Below are positions 9,379-18,206 of a DNA stretch of 64,000 nucleotides, in pieces. Position 1 is the first letter of the stretch. Every line of letters starts with the position of its first letter. The position numbers and the translations under genes were made by a program. The stretch is taken from positions 248,001-312,000 of the forward strand of contig NZ_JACYHF010000007.1 of NCBI RefSeq assembly GCF_016482685.1. The letters run 5' to 3'. The notes under the pieces were generated by a model. The model did no database searches, was not told where the DNA came from, and worked only from the letters and a program-made list of their open reading frames with translations. Source of the DNA: Streptomyces sp. DSM 110735 (lineage in GTDB: Bacteria; Actinomycetota; Actinomycetes; Streptomycetales; Streptomycetaceae).

Positions 9379-10365
9379 TCACGCGTCCGCGTCCAGCACC
9401 CGCACCGGCAGCGGGCGCAGCGACTCCCGCAGGGCGGCGGCCAGTTGCTGGTACTCGCTGCCCCGCGCCGCGCCCGCGCGCATCGCGAGACCGACGCGGC
9501 GGCTCGGGGCGGGGTCGGCGAAGCGGGCGGTGCGCAGCCGGTCGCCCCGGGCGGTCTCCAGCTCCATCGCGGTACGCGGCAGCAGGGTGCAGCCGAGTCC
9601 GCCCGCGACCAACTGGACCAGGGTGGAGAGCCCGGCGGCCGTGGTGGTGACCGGCGCGGTGGCCGGGCGCCCGCCGCGCCCCGCGCCCCGGAACTCGCGT
9701 CCCGCCTCGCGGCAGATCTCCAGCGCCTGGTCGCGCAGACAGTGCCCCTCGTCCAGGAGCAGCAGGTTCAGCTCCTTCAGCGCCTCGCGCGGGATGTTGT
9801 CGCCGCCGCCGAGCGGATGGTCCAACGGGGTGACCAGCACGAAATCCTCGTCGAACAGCGGGAGTTCGGCCACCCCGGGCACGGCGAGCGGCACCGCGAG
9901 CAGCAGCAGGTCGAGCCTGCCGGAGTGCAGTCCCTCGACCAGGTTCGCGGTCTGCTCCTCGTGCACCTGGAGGTCGAGCTGCGGGTAGCGCTCGTGCACC
10001 AGGCGCAGCACGGTGGGCAGCAGATACGGCGCGACGGTGGGGATGACCCCGAGCCGCAGCACCCCGGTGAACGGCGCGCGCACCGCCTCCGCCTCCTCCA
10101 GCAGCGCCCCGACCTCGTCCAATACCGCCCTCGCCCGCACCACGAGCCGTTCCCCGGCGGGCGAGAGCAGCACCTTGCGGGTCGTACGCTCGACGAGGGT
10201 CACGCCGAGGGTCTCCTCAAGGGCGGAGACCGCGCCGGACAGCGCGGGCTGGCTCATCCCGATGGCCGCCGCCGCGTCCCGGAAGTGCAGATGCTCCGCC
10301 ACCGCCGCGAAGGCGCGCAACTGCGCCAGGCTCGGCTGCTTCCGGGCGCCGCTACCACTGGTCAC
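9379..10365 (-). CDS. oxyR: OxyR, hydrogen-peroxide-sensing LysR-type regulator
   Basis: A 328-residue LysR-family protein: an N-terminal winged helix (LAQLRAFAAVAEHLHFRDAA, then SQPALSGAVSALEE) and a C-terminal periplasmic-binding-like domain. The decisive feature is GHCLRDQALEIC, matching the OxyR redox motif with the two cysteines that form the peroxide-induced disulfide (C199/C208 in E. coli). When oxidised it activates the divergent ahpCD operon. The GTG at 10365 is chosen because the LysR fold begins right after it. Divergent oxyR and ahpCD is the conserved Streptomyces arrangement, with the operator in the 135-bp gap. Confidence 0.95.
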   Translation of the reverse strand: MTSGSGARKQPSLAQLRAFAAVAEHLHFRDAAAAIGMSQPALSGAVSALEETLGVTLVERTTRKVLLSPAGERLVVRARAVLDEVGALLEEAEAVRAPFTGVLRLGVIPTVAPYLLPTVLRLVHERYPQLDLQVHEEQTANLVEGLHSGRLDLLLLAVPLAVPGVAELPLFDEDFVLVTPLDHPLGGGDNIPREALKELNLLLLDEGHCLRDQALEICREAGREFRGAGRGGRPATAPVTTTAAGLSTLVQLVAGGLGCTLLPRTAMELETARGDRLRTARFADPAPSRRVGLAMRAGAARGSEYQQLAAALRESLRPLPVRVLDADA

Positions 10366-10500
10366 CGATAACCGCCTCCAATCAATGGCACTGAGTGTAG
10401 CTATTTCCCTAATCAATGCACCCTGTGCCACCATCGGCCCAGTCCAACCCATGGGAAGCACCTCCCGACCAGGGGTGCTTCCTCGCTGCAAGGAGAGCAA
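10366..10500. promoter_or_regulatory. oxyR-ahpC divergent promoter/operator region
   Basis: A 135-bp region unusually AT-rich for this genome. The octamer AATCAATG occurs twice in the same orientation, at 10380-10387 and 10411-10418, 31 bp apart (three helical turns). TAGCTA lies between the copies. This fits an extended tetrameric OxyR contact, but I cannot align it convincingly to the enterobacterial OxyR consensus. The ahpC ribosome-binding site AAGGAG lies just before 10501. Confidence 0.5.
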
Positions 10501-11055
10501 GTGCTCACTGTCGGTGACAAGTTCCCCGAGTTCGAACTGACCGCCTGCGTCTCGCTGGAGAAGGGCAAGGAGTTCGAGGAGATCCACCACAAGTCCTACG
10601 AGGGCAAGTGGCTCGTCGTGTTCGCGTGGCCGAAGGACTTCACTTTCGTCTGCCCGACCGAGATCGCCGCGTTCGGCAAGCTGAACGACGAGTTCGCCGA
10701 CCGTGACGCGCAGATCCTCGGCTTCTCGGGCGACTCGGAGTTCGTGCACCACGCCTGGCGCAAGGACCACCCGGACCTGACCGACCTGCCGTTCCCGATG
10801 ATGGCGGACTCCAAGCACGAGCTCATGCGCGACCTGGGCATCGAGGGCGAGGACGGCTTCGCCCAGCGCGCCGTCTTCATCGTGGACCCCAACCGCGAGA
10901 TCCAGTTCACCATGGTGACCGCCGGTTCCGTCGGCCGTAACCCCAAGGAGGTCCTGCGGGTCCTCGACGCCCTCCAGACGGACGAGCTGTGCCCGTGCAA
11001 CTGGACCAAGGGCGAGACCACCCTGGACCCGGTCGCGCTGCTGGCCGGTGAGTGA
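10501..11055 (+). CDS. ahpC: Alkyl hydroperoxide reductase AhpC (2-Cys peroxiredoxin)
   Basis: A 184-residue peroxiredoxin. The peroxidatic cysteine is in FTFVCPTEI (about residue 60) and the resolving cysteine in the ELCPCNW segment near the C-terminus (about 165). It reduces H2O2, organic peroxides and probably peroxynitrite in the cytoplasm. Actinobacterial AhpC is re-reduced by AhpD rather than AhpF, matching the gene that follows. GTG start with AAGGAG upstream. Expected to be induced by OxyR under peroxide stress. Confidence 0.96.
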   Translation: MLTVGDKFPEFELTACVSLEKGKEFEEIHHKSYEGKWLVVFAWPKDFTFVCPTEIAAFGKLNDEFADRDAQILGFSGDSEFVHHAWRKDHPDLTDLPFPMMADSKHELMRDLGIEGEDGFAQRAVFIVDPNREIQFTMVTAGSVGRNPKEVLRVLDALQTDELCPCNWTKGETTLDPVALLAGE

Positions 11056-11058
11056 CCC

Positions 11059-11592
11059 ATGTCCCTCGACTCGCTGAAGTCCCGCGTCCCGGACTACGCC
11101 AAGGACCTCAAGCTCAACCTGGGCTCGGTCATCGGCAACTCCGACCTTCCCGCGCAGCAGCTCTGGGGCACCGTGCTGGCGACCGCCATCGCCTCGCGCT
11201 CCCCCATCGTCCTGCGCGAGCTGGCGCCGGAGGCGAAGGCGAACCTCAGCCCTGAGGCGTACGACGCGGCCAAGTCCGCGGCCGCCATCATGGCGATGAA
11301 CAACGTCTTCTACCGCACCCGGCACCTGCTGTCGGACCACGAGTACGGCACCCTGCGCGCCGGTCTGCGGATGAACGTCATCGGCAACCCCGGCGTCGAC
11401 AAGGTCGACTTCGAGCTGTGGTCCTTCGCGGTGTCCGCGATCAACGGCTGCGGTCTGTGCCTGGACTCGCACGAGCAGGTGCTGCGCAAGGCCGGCGTCG
11501 AGCGCGACGTGATCCAGGAGGCGTTCAAGATCGCCTCCGTGGTCCAGGCGGTCGGCGTCACGCTGGACGCCGAGGCTGTTCTCGCCGAGTAA
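11059..11592 (+). CDS. ahpD: AhpD alkylhydroperoxidase (CxxC reductant of AhpC)
   Basis: A 177-residue AhpD-fold protein with the active-site signature CGLCLDSHE (CxxC followed by the conserved His) around residues 130-140 and an upstream conserved Glu in the [10 protein letters not shown] helix. In mycobacteria AhpD passes electrons from lipoylated dihydrolipoamide succinyltransferase to AhpC and has weak peroxidase activity of its own. The ATG lies only 3 nt after the ahpC stop, so the pair is one operon. Confidence 0.95.
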   Translation: MSLDSLKSRVPDYAKDLKLNLGSVIGNSDLPAQQLWGTVLATAIASRSPIVLRELAPEAKANLSPEAYDAAKSAAAIMAMNNVFYRTRHLLSDHEYGTLRAGLRMNVIGNPGVDKVDFELWSFAVSAINGCGLCLDSHEQVLRKAGVERDVIQEAFKIASVVQAVGVTLDAEAVLAE

Positions 11593-11609
11593 CCAGTGCT
11601 GTTGGCCGT

Positions 11610-11642
11610 AGGGCCTCGCTCACTCCTTGTGGGCGAGGCCCT
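11610..11642. terminator. Hairpin terminator shared by ahpD and the AI-2E transporter gene
   Basis: Perfect 10-bp arms AGGGCCTCGC (11610-11619) and GCGAGGCCCT (11633-11642) flank a 13-nt loop. The hairpin lies 18 nt after the ahpD stop and overlaps the last codons of the convergent gene. Confidence 0.75.
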
Positions 11643-12993
11643 CGGTGTTTTCCGGCTCGGCGTCCTCGGGGATCGCGTCCCCGGGACCCGCCTCGGCCAC
11701 GGCGGTCTCCTCGATCGGGGGACGAACCGGTGGATCCACCCGCGACCTGGAGAGTTGCTCCGCGAGTGAGTACTGCCGCAAGTACCCCACCACCGTGTTC
11801 GTCACCGCCACCAGCGGTACCGCCACCACCGCGCCGCCGATGCCCGCGACCATGCCGCCCGCCGCGACCGTCAGCACCACCGCGAGCGGGTGGACGCGTA
11901 CCGCTCGACCGAGGATGAACGGCTGGAGGACGTGGCCCTCGATCTGCTGGACGGCGAGCACGACCACGAGGGTCATGACGGCGGTGAAGACGCCCTGGGT
12001 CACCAGCGCGACGACCACCGCGAGCGCGCCGGAGGCGACCGCGCCGACCAGGGGGATGAAGGAGAACAGGAAGATGAAGACGGCCAGCGGAACGGCCATC
12101 GGCACGTTGAGGAAGTAGATGCCGAGACCGATGAAGACGGCGTCGATGAGGGCGACCAGGACGGTGCCCCGGACGTAGGCGGTCAGGGTGCGCCAGGCGC
12201 GCGGACCGGCTCCGGCGACACCCGGGCGGGCGGCGGCGGGGACCAGCTTCAGGAACCACTGCCAGATGCGCTGACCGTCGTAGAGCAGGAACAGCGTCGA
12301 GAAGAACACCAGCAGGATGCCGGTCAGCGCCTCGACGACGACCTGGACTCCCTCAAGACCGGCGGACGTTATCTGGTCGGTGTTGGCTCCGATGGCCTCG
12401 CGCAGGCTCTTGGCGATCTGGTTGATCTGTTTGTCCGTCACATGGAACGGGCTCTTCAGCAGCCAGTTGCGCAGGTCGTCGATGCCGTTCTGGATCTGGT
12501 CGGAGAGCGTGTCGATGTTCTCCATGACCTGCCAGGTCACGAACCAGCCCATCAGGCCGATGATGACGAATCCCGATATGGCGCTGAGCGCGGTGGCCGG
12601 ACCGCGGGGCAGTCCGTAGCGCATCAGCCGGGCGACCGTCGGCTGGAGCAGGGCGGTGACGAGCAGCGCGATGACGAAGGCGAACACCACCAACTGGACC
12701 GCGCTGATGACCCGCATGAGCACCCAGACGGTGCCCGCGAGGACCAGCAGCCGCCAGCCCGCCTCGGCGGCGACCCGTACGCCCCACGGCACCGCCTGCG
12801 CCGGGTCCGGGCGGCGGTCGGCGCCCGCCTGATGGGGCACCACCGCCTTGACGGTGTCCACGGGTTCGGGCACCGGGTCGGTCGGCGGGGCGTGCTCCTT
12901 CTCGACCTCGGCGCGGAGCTCGTCAAGACGCTCGCTCATCTCGGTCAGTCCGGCTCCGAGCCGGCCGAGCCACCCTGGCATTCGCGACATCAT
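11620..12993 (-). CDS. AI-2E family transporter (YdiK/PerM/TqsA-like)
   Basis: About 457 residues with the AI-2E transporter (UPF0118) layout: a hydrophilic N-terminus (about 1-90), paired TM helices (about 95-150), a long amphipathic extracytoplasmic segment around 180-240 (ENIDTLSDQIQNGIDDL), then the C-terminal TM bundle with the conserved VPLAVFIFLFSFIPLVGAVA motif. Family members export autoinducer-2 or act as sodium/proton antiporters; Streptomyces is not known to use AI-2, so the substrate is open. Start: ATG at 12993 (or the adjacent ATG at 12990) preceded by GAGGG. An acidic, Glu-rich tail ends the protein. Confidence 0.88.
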   Translation of the reverse strand: MMSRMPGWLGRLGAGLTEMSERLDELRAEVEKEHAPPTDPVPEPVDTVKAVVPHQAGADRRPDPAQAVPWGVRVAAEAGWRLLVLAGTVWVLMRVISAVQLVVFAFVIALLVTALLQPTVARLMRYGLPRGPATALSAISGFVIIGLMGWFVTWQVMENIDTLSDQIQNGIDDLRNWLLKSPFHVTDKQINQIAKSLREAIGANTDQITSAGLEGVQVVVEALTGILLVFFSTLFLLYDGQRIWQWFLKLVPAAARPGVAGAGPRAWRTLTAYVRGTVLVALIDAVFIGLGIYFLNVPMAVPLAVFIFLFSFIPLVGAVASGALAVVVALVTQGVFTAVMTLVVVLAVQQIEGHVLQPFILGRAVRVHPLAVVLTVAAGGMVAGIGGAVVAVPLVAVTNTVVGYLRQYSLAEQLSRSRVDPPVRPPIEETAVAEAGPGDAIPEDAEPENTEGLAHKE

Positions 12994-13059
12994 CCGTCCC
13001 TCTTTCCCCGGATTTCCCAGGGCACTGCGAGCCGTCCGGGTACGACCGTACAACGCGAA

Positions 13060-13088
13060 AGCCCCTCCCCCTAGGACGGGGAGGGGCT
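13060..13088 (-). terminator. Hairpin terminator of the transglycosylase-like gene
   Basis: AGCCCCTCCCC (13060-13070) pairs perfectly with GGGGAGGGGCT (13078-13088), giving an 11-bp stem and 7-nt loop. Read on the minus strand it is followed by TTTCG. It lies just after the stop at 13117. Confidence 0.75.
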
Positions 13089-13116
13089 GCGCGGGGTTGA
13101 GCGTGCGGCCGCGGGC

Positions 13117-13818
13117 CTAGTACCAGCTATTGGCCTGCCAGAACGACCACGCCTGGCAGGGGCTGCCGTACCGGCTGTTCATGTAGTTCAGGCCCCACTT
13201 GATCTGGGTGGCCGGGTTGGTCTGCCAGTCGGCGCCGACCGAGGACATCTTGGAGCCGGGCAGCGCCTGGAAGAGACCGTAGGCGCCGGAGGAGGCGTTC
13301 ACGGCGCGGTAGTTCCAGCTCGACTCGTGGTTCACGATGTTGCTGAAGCACTGGAACTGGTCGCCCGCGACCATCTGACGGGCCATCGCCTGGATCTGCG
13401 CGACGGAGTAGCTGCTCTGCGGGGCGAAGCTGGAGGCGTCGCGGACGTCGTCGCGGCTGGTCTCGGCGGCGGCCTTGGTCTCGGCGCGCTCCTTGGCCAG
13501 CTTGGCCGCCTTCTCGGCGGCCTCCTTCTTGGCGATCGCCGTCTCGGCGGCGGCCTTGCGGGCCGCGGCCTCGGCGTCCTTCTTGGCGCTCGCGTCGGCC
13601 GCGATGGCCTGGGCATCGGCCTGCTGCGTCAGGGAAGCGGTCTGCACCTGCGCCTGCTGACCCGCGGGGATGTCCGCGAGGAGCGTGGCGTCCGCTGCCG
13701 TCGCCTCGGGGTCGTTCGGCTGCGCGACGCTGCCCGACGCGACTCCGACGACGCTTCCTACGGCGGTGACCGCGGTGGCCGAGACCACTGCGAATCCCCG
13801 GACCGAAATCCGGCTCAC
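13117..13818 (-). CDS. Secreted transglycosylase/Rpf-like cell-wall lytic protein
   Basis: A 233-residue exported protein. A signal peptide (about 1-35, VSRISVRGFAVVSATAV to the SGSVAQ region) is followed by a long Ala/Lys/Glu-rich coiled-coil segment (about 60-130). The C-terminal transglycosylase-like domain (about 145-233) contains the putative catalytic Glu in VNHESSWNY, GAYGLFQ and WGLNYMNSRYGSPCQAWSFW. Such proteins cleave peptidoglycan during growth and spore germination. Start: GTG at 13818 with GGAAGGA 7 nt upstream. It has a 425-bp upstream gap with possible regulatory structure. Confidence 0.88.
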   Translation of the reverse strand: MSRISVRGFAVVSATAVTAVGSVVGVASGSVAQPNDPEATAADATLLADIPAGQQAQVQTASLTQQADAQAIAADASAKKDAEAAARKAAAETAIAKKEAAEKAAKLAKERAETKAAAETSRDDVRDASSFAPQSSYSVAQIQAMARQMVAGDQFQCFSNIVNHESSWNYRAVNASSGAYGLFQALPGSKMSSVGADWQTNPATQIKWGLNYMNSRYGSPCQAWSFWQANSWY

Positions 13819-14184
13819 ACGGTTTCCTTCCAGCACCGCCCGCTTCGGTGACCCTGGCGGACGCAATCGTGCCCCTGGCGCTGGCCTCCCAACTGAGGGT
13901 CACGGGAGACGCGGGCCCGGTGGGCAACTCCCTTTTCGGGAGCGCCGCGTGGTGCTCGGGCGGCATACGACGGAAGTATGGAGTTGGAATCGTGCTCCCG
14001 GTGGTGCCGCACCCTCCCTGCCAGGGGCGAGGGCGGTACCCGGGGGTACAGGTGTGTCGTATGCGGGGCCTGACAGGAATGAGACTCTGCCGTAACCGGA
14101 CGCCGGGTGGCAATTCCGAGTTGCGTGTGAAAGCTCACACCTCGTTTGGCCCAGGGGTTTTCAGGAAACACCCGCGCACGAAGA
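13819..14184 (-). promoter_or_regulatory. Long upstream/leader region of the transglycosylase-like gene
   Basis: A non-coding stretch upstream of the minus-strand gene. It holds a perfect dyad GTGTGA-aagc-TCACAC (14125-14140). Immediately downstream on the minus strand, AAC is followed by 18 nt and then GTCC, which resembles the spacing of extracytoplasmic-function sigma promoters. If that is the promoter, the leader is about 250 nt. Streptomyces cell-wall hydrolase leaders often carry c-di-AMP (ydaO) riboswitches; I looked for the conserved ydaO motifs and could not find a convincing match. Confidence 0.35.
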
Positions 14185-14222
14185 CGCCGCCCGGCTAAGC
14201 TCTTCAGCTTCTCCGGGCGGCG
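14185..14222 (-). terminator. Hairpin terminator of the phoH-like gene
   Basis: CGCCGCCCGG (14185-14194) pairs perfectly with CCGGGCGGCG (14213-14222). The 18-nt loop carries a second small dyad AAGCT-cttc-AGCTT, giving a long interrupted stem. It lies about 20 bp after the stop at 14244. Confidence 0.75.
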
Positions 14223-14243
14223 CCTGGGGTTTTCGAGGGGGCG

Positions 14244-15569
14244 TCAGATGTGGCCGTCCTCCAGCATTTCGGTCACAAGTGCCGCGATCTGGGACCTTTC
14301 CGAACGGTTCAGGGTGACATGCGCGAACAGCGGATGCCCCTTCAGCTTCTCCACCACGGCCACCACACCGTCGTACCGGCCGACACGCAGGTTGTCGCGC
14401 TGGGCCACGTCATGGGTGAGGACCACCCGTGAGTTGGCGCCGATGCGGGACAGCACGGTCAGCAGGACGTTGCGCTCCAGGGACTGCGCCTCGTCCACGA
14501 TCACGAAGGCGTCGTGCAGGGAGCGCCCGCGGATGTGGGTGAGCGGGAGGACCTCCAGCATCCCGCGCGCGGTGACCTCCTCGATGACCTCGCGGCTGGT
14601 GACCGCCGAGAGCGTGTCGAAGACCGCCTGGGCCCACGGGCCCATCTTCTCCGCCTCGCTGCCCGGGAGATAGCCGAGTTCCTGCCCGCCGACCGCGTAC
14701 AGCGGCCGGAAGACCATCACCTTCTGGTGCTGACGGCGCTCCAGGACCGCCTCGAGTCCCGCGCACAGCGCCAGCGCCGACTTGCCGGTGCCCGCGCGGC
14801 CACCCATGGAGAGGATGCCGATGTCCGGGTCGAGCAGCAGGTCGAGCGCGATGCGCTGCTCGGCGCTGCGGCCCTTGATGCCGAACGCCTCGCGGTCGCC
14901 GCGCACCAGGCGGACGTTGCCCTCCGGGGTGATCCGGCCGAGCGCCTTGCCGCGCTCGGACTGGATGGTCAGACCGGTGTGCACGGGGAGGTCGGCCGCC
15001 TCCGGGACGTACACATGGCCCTCTTCGAAGAGGACGTCGACCTGGTCGCCCGGCAGGGTCAGCTCGGACATGCCGGTCCAGCCGGAGGCGTCCGTGATCG
15101 CCAGCTCCGCGCGGTACTCCTCGGCTTCCAGGCCGACGGAGGACGCCTTGATGCGCAGCGGCAGGTCCTTCGACACCACGGTGACGTCGAATCCCTCGGC
15201 CTGGAGGTTCCGGGCCACGGCGAGGATCCGGGAGTCGTTGTCGCCCAGGCGGTAGCCGGTGGGCAGCACGCTGGGGTCCGAGTGGTTGAGCTCGACACGG
15301 ACGGTCCCGCCCAGTTCGCCGATCGGGATCGGGGCGTCGAGGCGGCCGTGCCGGACCCGGTAGTCGTCCAGCAGGCGCAGCGCCTGGCGGGCGAAGTAAC
15401 CGAGTTCGGGATGGTGCCGCTTGGCCTCCAGTTCCGTGACCACCACGATCGGGAGCACGACCTCGTGTTCCTCGAAGCGGGTCAGGGCGTTGGGATCGGC
15501 CAGCAGGACGCTGGTGTCGAGAACATAGGTGCGCCGGTCGGGCTTGCGGCGCTTTGTGCTGGTCACCAC
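14244..15569 (-). CDS. PhoH-family ATPase with N-terminal PIN domain (PhoH2 type)
   Basis: A 441-residue fusion. The N-terminal PIN ribonuclease domain (about 14-150) has [12 protein letters not shown] and further acidic residues ([18 protein letters not shown]). The C-terminal PhoH P-loop domain (about 240-440) has [12 protein letters not shown] (Walker A) and [13 protein letters not shown] (Walker B). In mycobacteria PIN-PhoH proteins act as sequence-specific RNA helicase/RNases of a toxin-antitoxin-like type; here no obvious antitoxin ORF precedes it. Start: tandem GTG codons, the first at 15569. Transcribed alone, with a strong terminator downstream. Confidence 0.92.
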   Translation of the reverse strand: MVTSTKRRKPDRRTYVLDTSVLLADPNALTRFEEHEVVLPIVVVTELEAKRHHPELGYFARQALRLLDDYRVRHGRLDAPIPIGELGGTVRVELNHSDPSVLPTGYRLGDNDSRILAVARNLQAEGFDVTVVSKDLPLRIKASSVGLEAEEYRAELAITDASGWTGMSELTLPGDQVDVLFEEGHVYVPEAADLPVHTGLTIQSERGKALGRITPEGNVRLVRGDREAFGIKGRSAEQRIALDLLLDPDIGILSMGGRAGTGKSALALCAGLEAVLERRQHQKVMVFRPLYAVGGQELGYLPGSEAEKMGPWAQAVFDTLSAVTSREVIEEVTARGMLEVLPLTHIRGRSLHDAFVIVDEAQSLERNVLLTVLSRIGANSRVVLTHDVAQRDNLRVGRYDGVVAVVEKLKGHPLFAHVTLNRSERSQIAALVTEMLEDGHI

Positions 15570-15927
15570 GGAAGGACGTACCCCCTCGGATGAGGTCGGG
15601 GAGCGACGAAGAGGAGCTGGACCGGTTTCTGGCCCCCGCGTGCGGCGGGCCGGACACCGGCCCTCCGCGGCTGCTTCCGCGCGAGGACCGCACGGTCGGG
15701 CTGGTGCAAAGGGCCTCCCGGGCGGACGGCCCCGAGCCGCCCGCTGAGATACGACACCCGTGGTTCGGGCGTCGACCTGCCTTCGTTATGCCCGGCAACC
15801 CCCGCCACCATGCAGAACCCCCCTGCGGCACGCCGGTGAACTCGTTGTTACATCCGGGTGGAGGGGGGTATACGGGGCGCTCGGTCCTCGCGGTCCTGCC
15901 GTTTCGCCCTGTGGGCGGTGGGGTCCG
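15570..15927. other. Intergenic region between uppS and the phoH-like gene
   Basis: Both flanking genes are on the minus strand, so this holds the 3' end of the uppS unit and the promoter of phoH. A GC-rich dyad CGGGCGG/CCGCCCG near 15719-15743 could be a terminator or leader hairpin. Short ORFs here lack ribosome-binding sites and codon bias, and I do not call any of them. Confidence 0.4.
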
Positions 15928-16701
15928 TCAGCCGCCGAAGCGGCGGTGGCGGGCGGCGTAGTCGCGCAGGGCCCGCAGGAAGTCGACCTTGCGGAAGGCC
16001 GGCCAGAAGACGTCGCAGAAGTAGTACTCGGAGTGGGCGGTCTGCCACAGCATGAAGCCGGACAGGCGCTGCTCGCCGCTGGTGCGGATGACCAGGTCGG
16101 GGTCGGGCTGGGCGCCGGTGTAGAGGTGGCGGCCGATCATGTCGATGTCGACGGACTCGGCCAGCTCCTCCATGCGCACGCCCTTGTCCTGGGCGTCCAG
16201 GAGCATGGAGCGCACGGCGTCGGCGATCTCCTGGCGGCCGCCGTAGCCGATGGCGACGTTGACCACTATGCCGTCGACCTGGCGGGTCGCCTCCTCGGCC
16301 TCCTTCAGGGTGCGCTGCATCCCGGCGGGCAGCAGGTCGAGGGTGCCGACGTGGTGCACGCGCCAGCGGCCGTCGGAGGCGAGGGTGCGTACGACGTCCT
16401 CGATGATGCCGAGCAGCGGTCCCAGCTCGTCCTGCGGACGGTCGAAGTTGTCCGTGGACAGCAGCCACAGGGTGACGACGCCGACGTCGGTCTCGGAGCA
16501 CCAGCCGAGGAATTCCTCGATCTTCTCGGCCCCGGCACGGTGCCCGTGGACGGTGCTGGAGCCCGCCGCCTTCGCCCAGCGACGGTTGCCGTCCATGATG
16601 ACGCCGATGTGCTTGGGCACCTGAGCGTGGTCCAGGTGACCTTCCACCCGGCGCGCGTAGAGCCTGACGAGCAGGCCGCGCAGCTTGTCGCGCAGGTTCA
16701 C
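15928..16701 (-). CDS. uppS: Isoprenyl (cis-prenyl) transferase, undecaprenyl diphosphate synthase family
   Basis: A 257-residue cis-prenyltransferase. Conserved region I HIGVIMDGNRRWAK (about 30-43) carries the catalytic Asp and region V is RTSGEQRLSGFMLWQTAHSEYYF (about 205-228). It condenses isopentenyl diphosphate onto an allylic primer to make the polyprenyl diphosphate from which the lipid carrier for peptidoglycan and teichoic acid synthesis is derived; it is membrane-associated. Streptomycetes commonly encode two paralogues, one making shorter products, so the chain length cannot be assigned. GTG start. Confidence 0.92.
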   Translation of the reverse strand: MNLRDKLRGLLVRLYARRVEGHLDHAQVPKHIGVIMDGNRRWAKAAGSSTVHGHRAGAEKIEEFLGWCSETDVGVVTLWLLSTDNFDRPQDELGPLLGIIEDVVRTLASDGRWRVHHVGTLDLLPAGMQRTLKEAEEATRQVDGIVVNVAIGYGGRQEIADAVRSMLLDAQDKGVRMEELAESVDIDMIGRHLYTGAQPDPDLVIRTSGEQRLSGFMLWQTAHSEYYFCDVFWPAFRKVDFLRALRDYAARHRRFGG

Positions 16702-17282
16702 GTGTGAGCCCCTCCAAAACGGCCGCGGTTGCGGTCCCCGCGGAGGCCGAGCCTACCCCCGCCCAAGGTGCGCCGGTGGCCGGGGGTTTCGGTGCCGGAG
16801 CCGTCCCCCAAGAAAAACGGGCCGGTCCGTGGGGGGGGAGACGGACCGGCCCGAGGGGGGGTTTCCACCATAACCCTTCGTAAGGGATGGTGCGTGCATC
16901 AGCGCGCCACAACTACTCTGCGGAGTCGCCCGATAGCGCCCTGGTGGGCGCGGAATGCTTGATTCAGCGGGTCCGAGTGGCCGATTCCCGACGGAATCGC
17001 AGGAGAAACACTCCGATAGGCAACGAACAACAGGGTTTGAGCCGTCTCGGTGACCGCGTGGCGAGTTGTCCGAGGTCCCCCCTGAGAGCGACCCCGTCAG
17101 CGAACGGCGGACTTGACGATTCCGCTCCGGGACGGGGGAGTTCAGGGCGGGTGTGGCGAGGGGTGTGACGGGGTGTTGATTTTGCTGCCGCGAAGGGGGG
17201 TGACGGGGGGCGGGGCGGCGGGGTCGGTGGGCGCGGATAACGATGTGGTCACCGGCGGGTCGGGGCGGCCGGGGCGGGTCGG
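16702..17282. other. 581-bp intergenic region between a methyltransferase gene and uppS
   Basis: Both neighbours are read on the minus strand (methyltransferase ends at 17283, uppS starts at 16701), so the uppS promoter should lie here. The only clear element is a strong hairpin at 16818-16853. Sequence from 16860 to 17170 is less GC-biased than the genes and has no ORF with a ribosome-binding site. No tRNA or recognisable RNA element was found. Confidence 0.4.
16818..16853. terminator. Perfect 13-bp hairpin upstream of uppS
   Basis: CGGGCCGGTCCGT (16818-16830) pairs perfectly with ACGGACCGGCCCG (16841-16853) across a 10-nt loop that is almost all G. On the minus strand the 3' side continues into TTTTTCTT, so it is a proper intrinsic terminator for transcripts coming from the right, about 115 bp before uppS. 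Confidence 0.8.
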
Positions 17283-18083
17283 CTATGCCGATTCGTGGGC
17301 TGGCTTGCGGGCGTCGAAGAGGTGCCGGGTGCTGTGGGCGACGAACGGTCCCTCCGCGACGATCCGCTCGTGCAGCGCGCGCAACCGCGGCTCGTACGCC
17401 TCGACGGTGAACCCCGGGACCATCCAGACGACCTTGCGCAGGAAGTGGACGACGGCGCCGATGTCGTGGAACTCCATCCGCAGCCGCTCGGCGCGCAGGT
17501 CGACGACCTCCAGACCCGCCGCCTCCGCCCCGGCGCGCTCCTTCCCGGGGTCGCGACCGGTGCGGGTCTCCTCCGGCTGGGGACCGAGGAAGTACTCGAC
17601 CAGCTCGAAGGCGCTCGCCGGTCCGACGTGCTGCGCGAAGTAGGTGCCGCCCGGGCGCAGCACGCGGGCGATCTCCGGCCAGTCCGGGGTGACCGGGTGG
17701 CGGCTGAGGACGAGGTCGAAGGCGCCGTCGGCGAACGGCAGCGGGGCGCCGTCCGGCACCTCGACCACGACGACACCGCGCGGGCGGAGCAGTGCGGTGG
17801 CCTTCGCCGCGTTCGGGCGCCGACCCTCGGTGGCGGCGACCAGCGCGGGGCGCCCCGGTTCGGCCACGCCCAGCGCGAAGTCCAGCACCTCGCCGCCACC
17901 GGTCTGCACGTCCAGCGCGGCTCCGGCGCGGGCGAGACGCTCACCGGCGGAGCGGGCGTACCCCCACGAGGGACGCTCCTCACCGGCGCGACCCTCGAAC
18001 CAGGAGAAGTCCCAGCCGTCGGTGGGGACGGCGACGGCTTCGGCGACGAGGGTGTCGTAGGCGGAGGGGTCGGTGGCGGTCAT
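17283..18083 (-). CDS. SAM-dependent class I methyltransferase
   Basis: A 266-residue protein with a methyltransferase type-11-like core. A motif I-like SAM site is ALDVQTGGGEVLDFALG (about 60-76), then the acidic VVVVEVPDGAPLPFADGAFDLVLSRHP (motifs II and III) and RVLRPGGTYFAQHVG (motif IV). The motif I aspartate and GGG are intact. The substrate is not predictable. It is divergent from a DUF192 gene. The ATG at 18083 is chosen; an alternative in-frame ATG lies at 18092, neither with a strong ribosome-binding site. Confidence 0.85.
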   Translation of the reverse strand: MTATDPSAYDTLVAEAVAVPTDGWDFSWFEGRAGEERPSWGYARSAGERLARAGAALDVQTGGGEVLDFALGVAEPGRPALVAATEGRRPNAAKATALLRPRGVVVVEVPDGAPLPFADGAFDLVLSRHPVTPDWPEIARVLRPGGTYFAQHVGPASAFELVEYFLGPQPEETRTGRDPGKERAGAEAAGLEVVDLRAERLRMEFHDIGAVVHFLRKVVWMVPGFTVEAYEPRLRALHERIVAEGPFVAHSTRHLFDARKPAHESA

Positions 18084-18206
18084 GGGGGCCATGCTGGCAG
18101 CGGGGCGCGGGGATCGTCGTCCCCTTTTTTTCTCTGTGCTGCTTTTCTGTGTGCTGCTTTTCCGTGCCGCTCGGGTGGGTACGGTCGCGGCGGAGGGGGT
18201 GCGGGG

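Noticed and set aside
13819..14243. c-di-AMP (ydaO) riboswitch in front of the transglycosylase-like gene
   Set aside because: The conserved 5' and 3' ydaO motifs were not found. The region is kept only as an unexplained leader.
15563..15811. Small ORF upstream of the phoH-like gene
   Set aside because: No ribosome-binding site, Pro/Arg/Gly-biased composition and no recognisable domain; it overlaps the expected promoter.
16887..17168. Small ORF in the gap between the methyltransferase gene and uppS
   Set aside because: No ribosome-binding site and weak codon bias compared with neighbouring genes.
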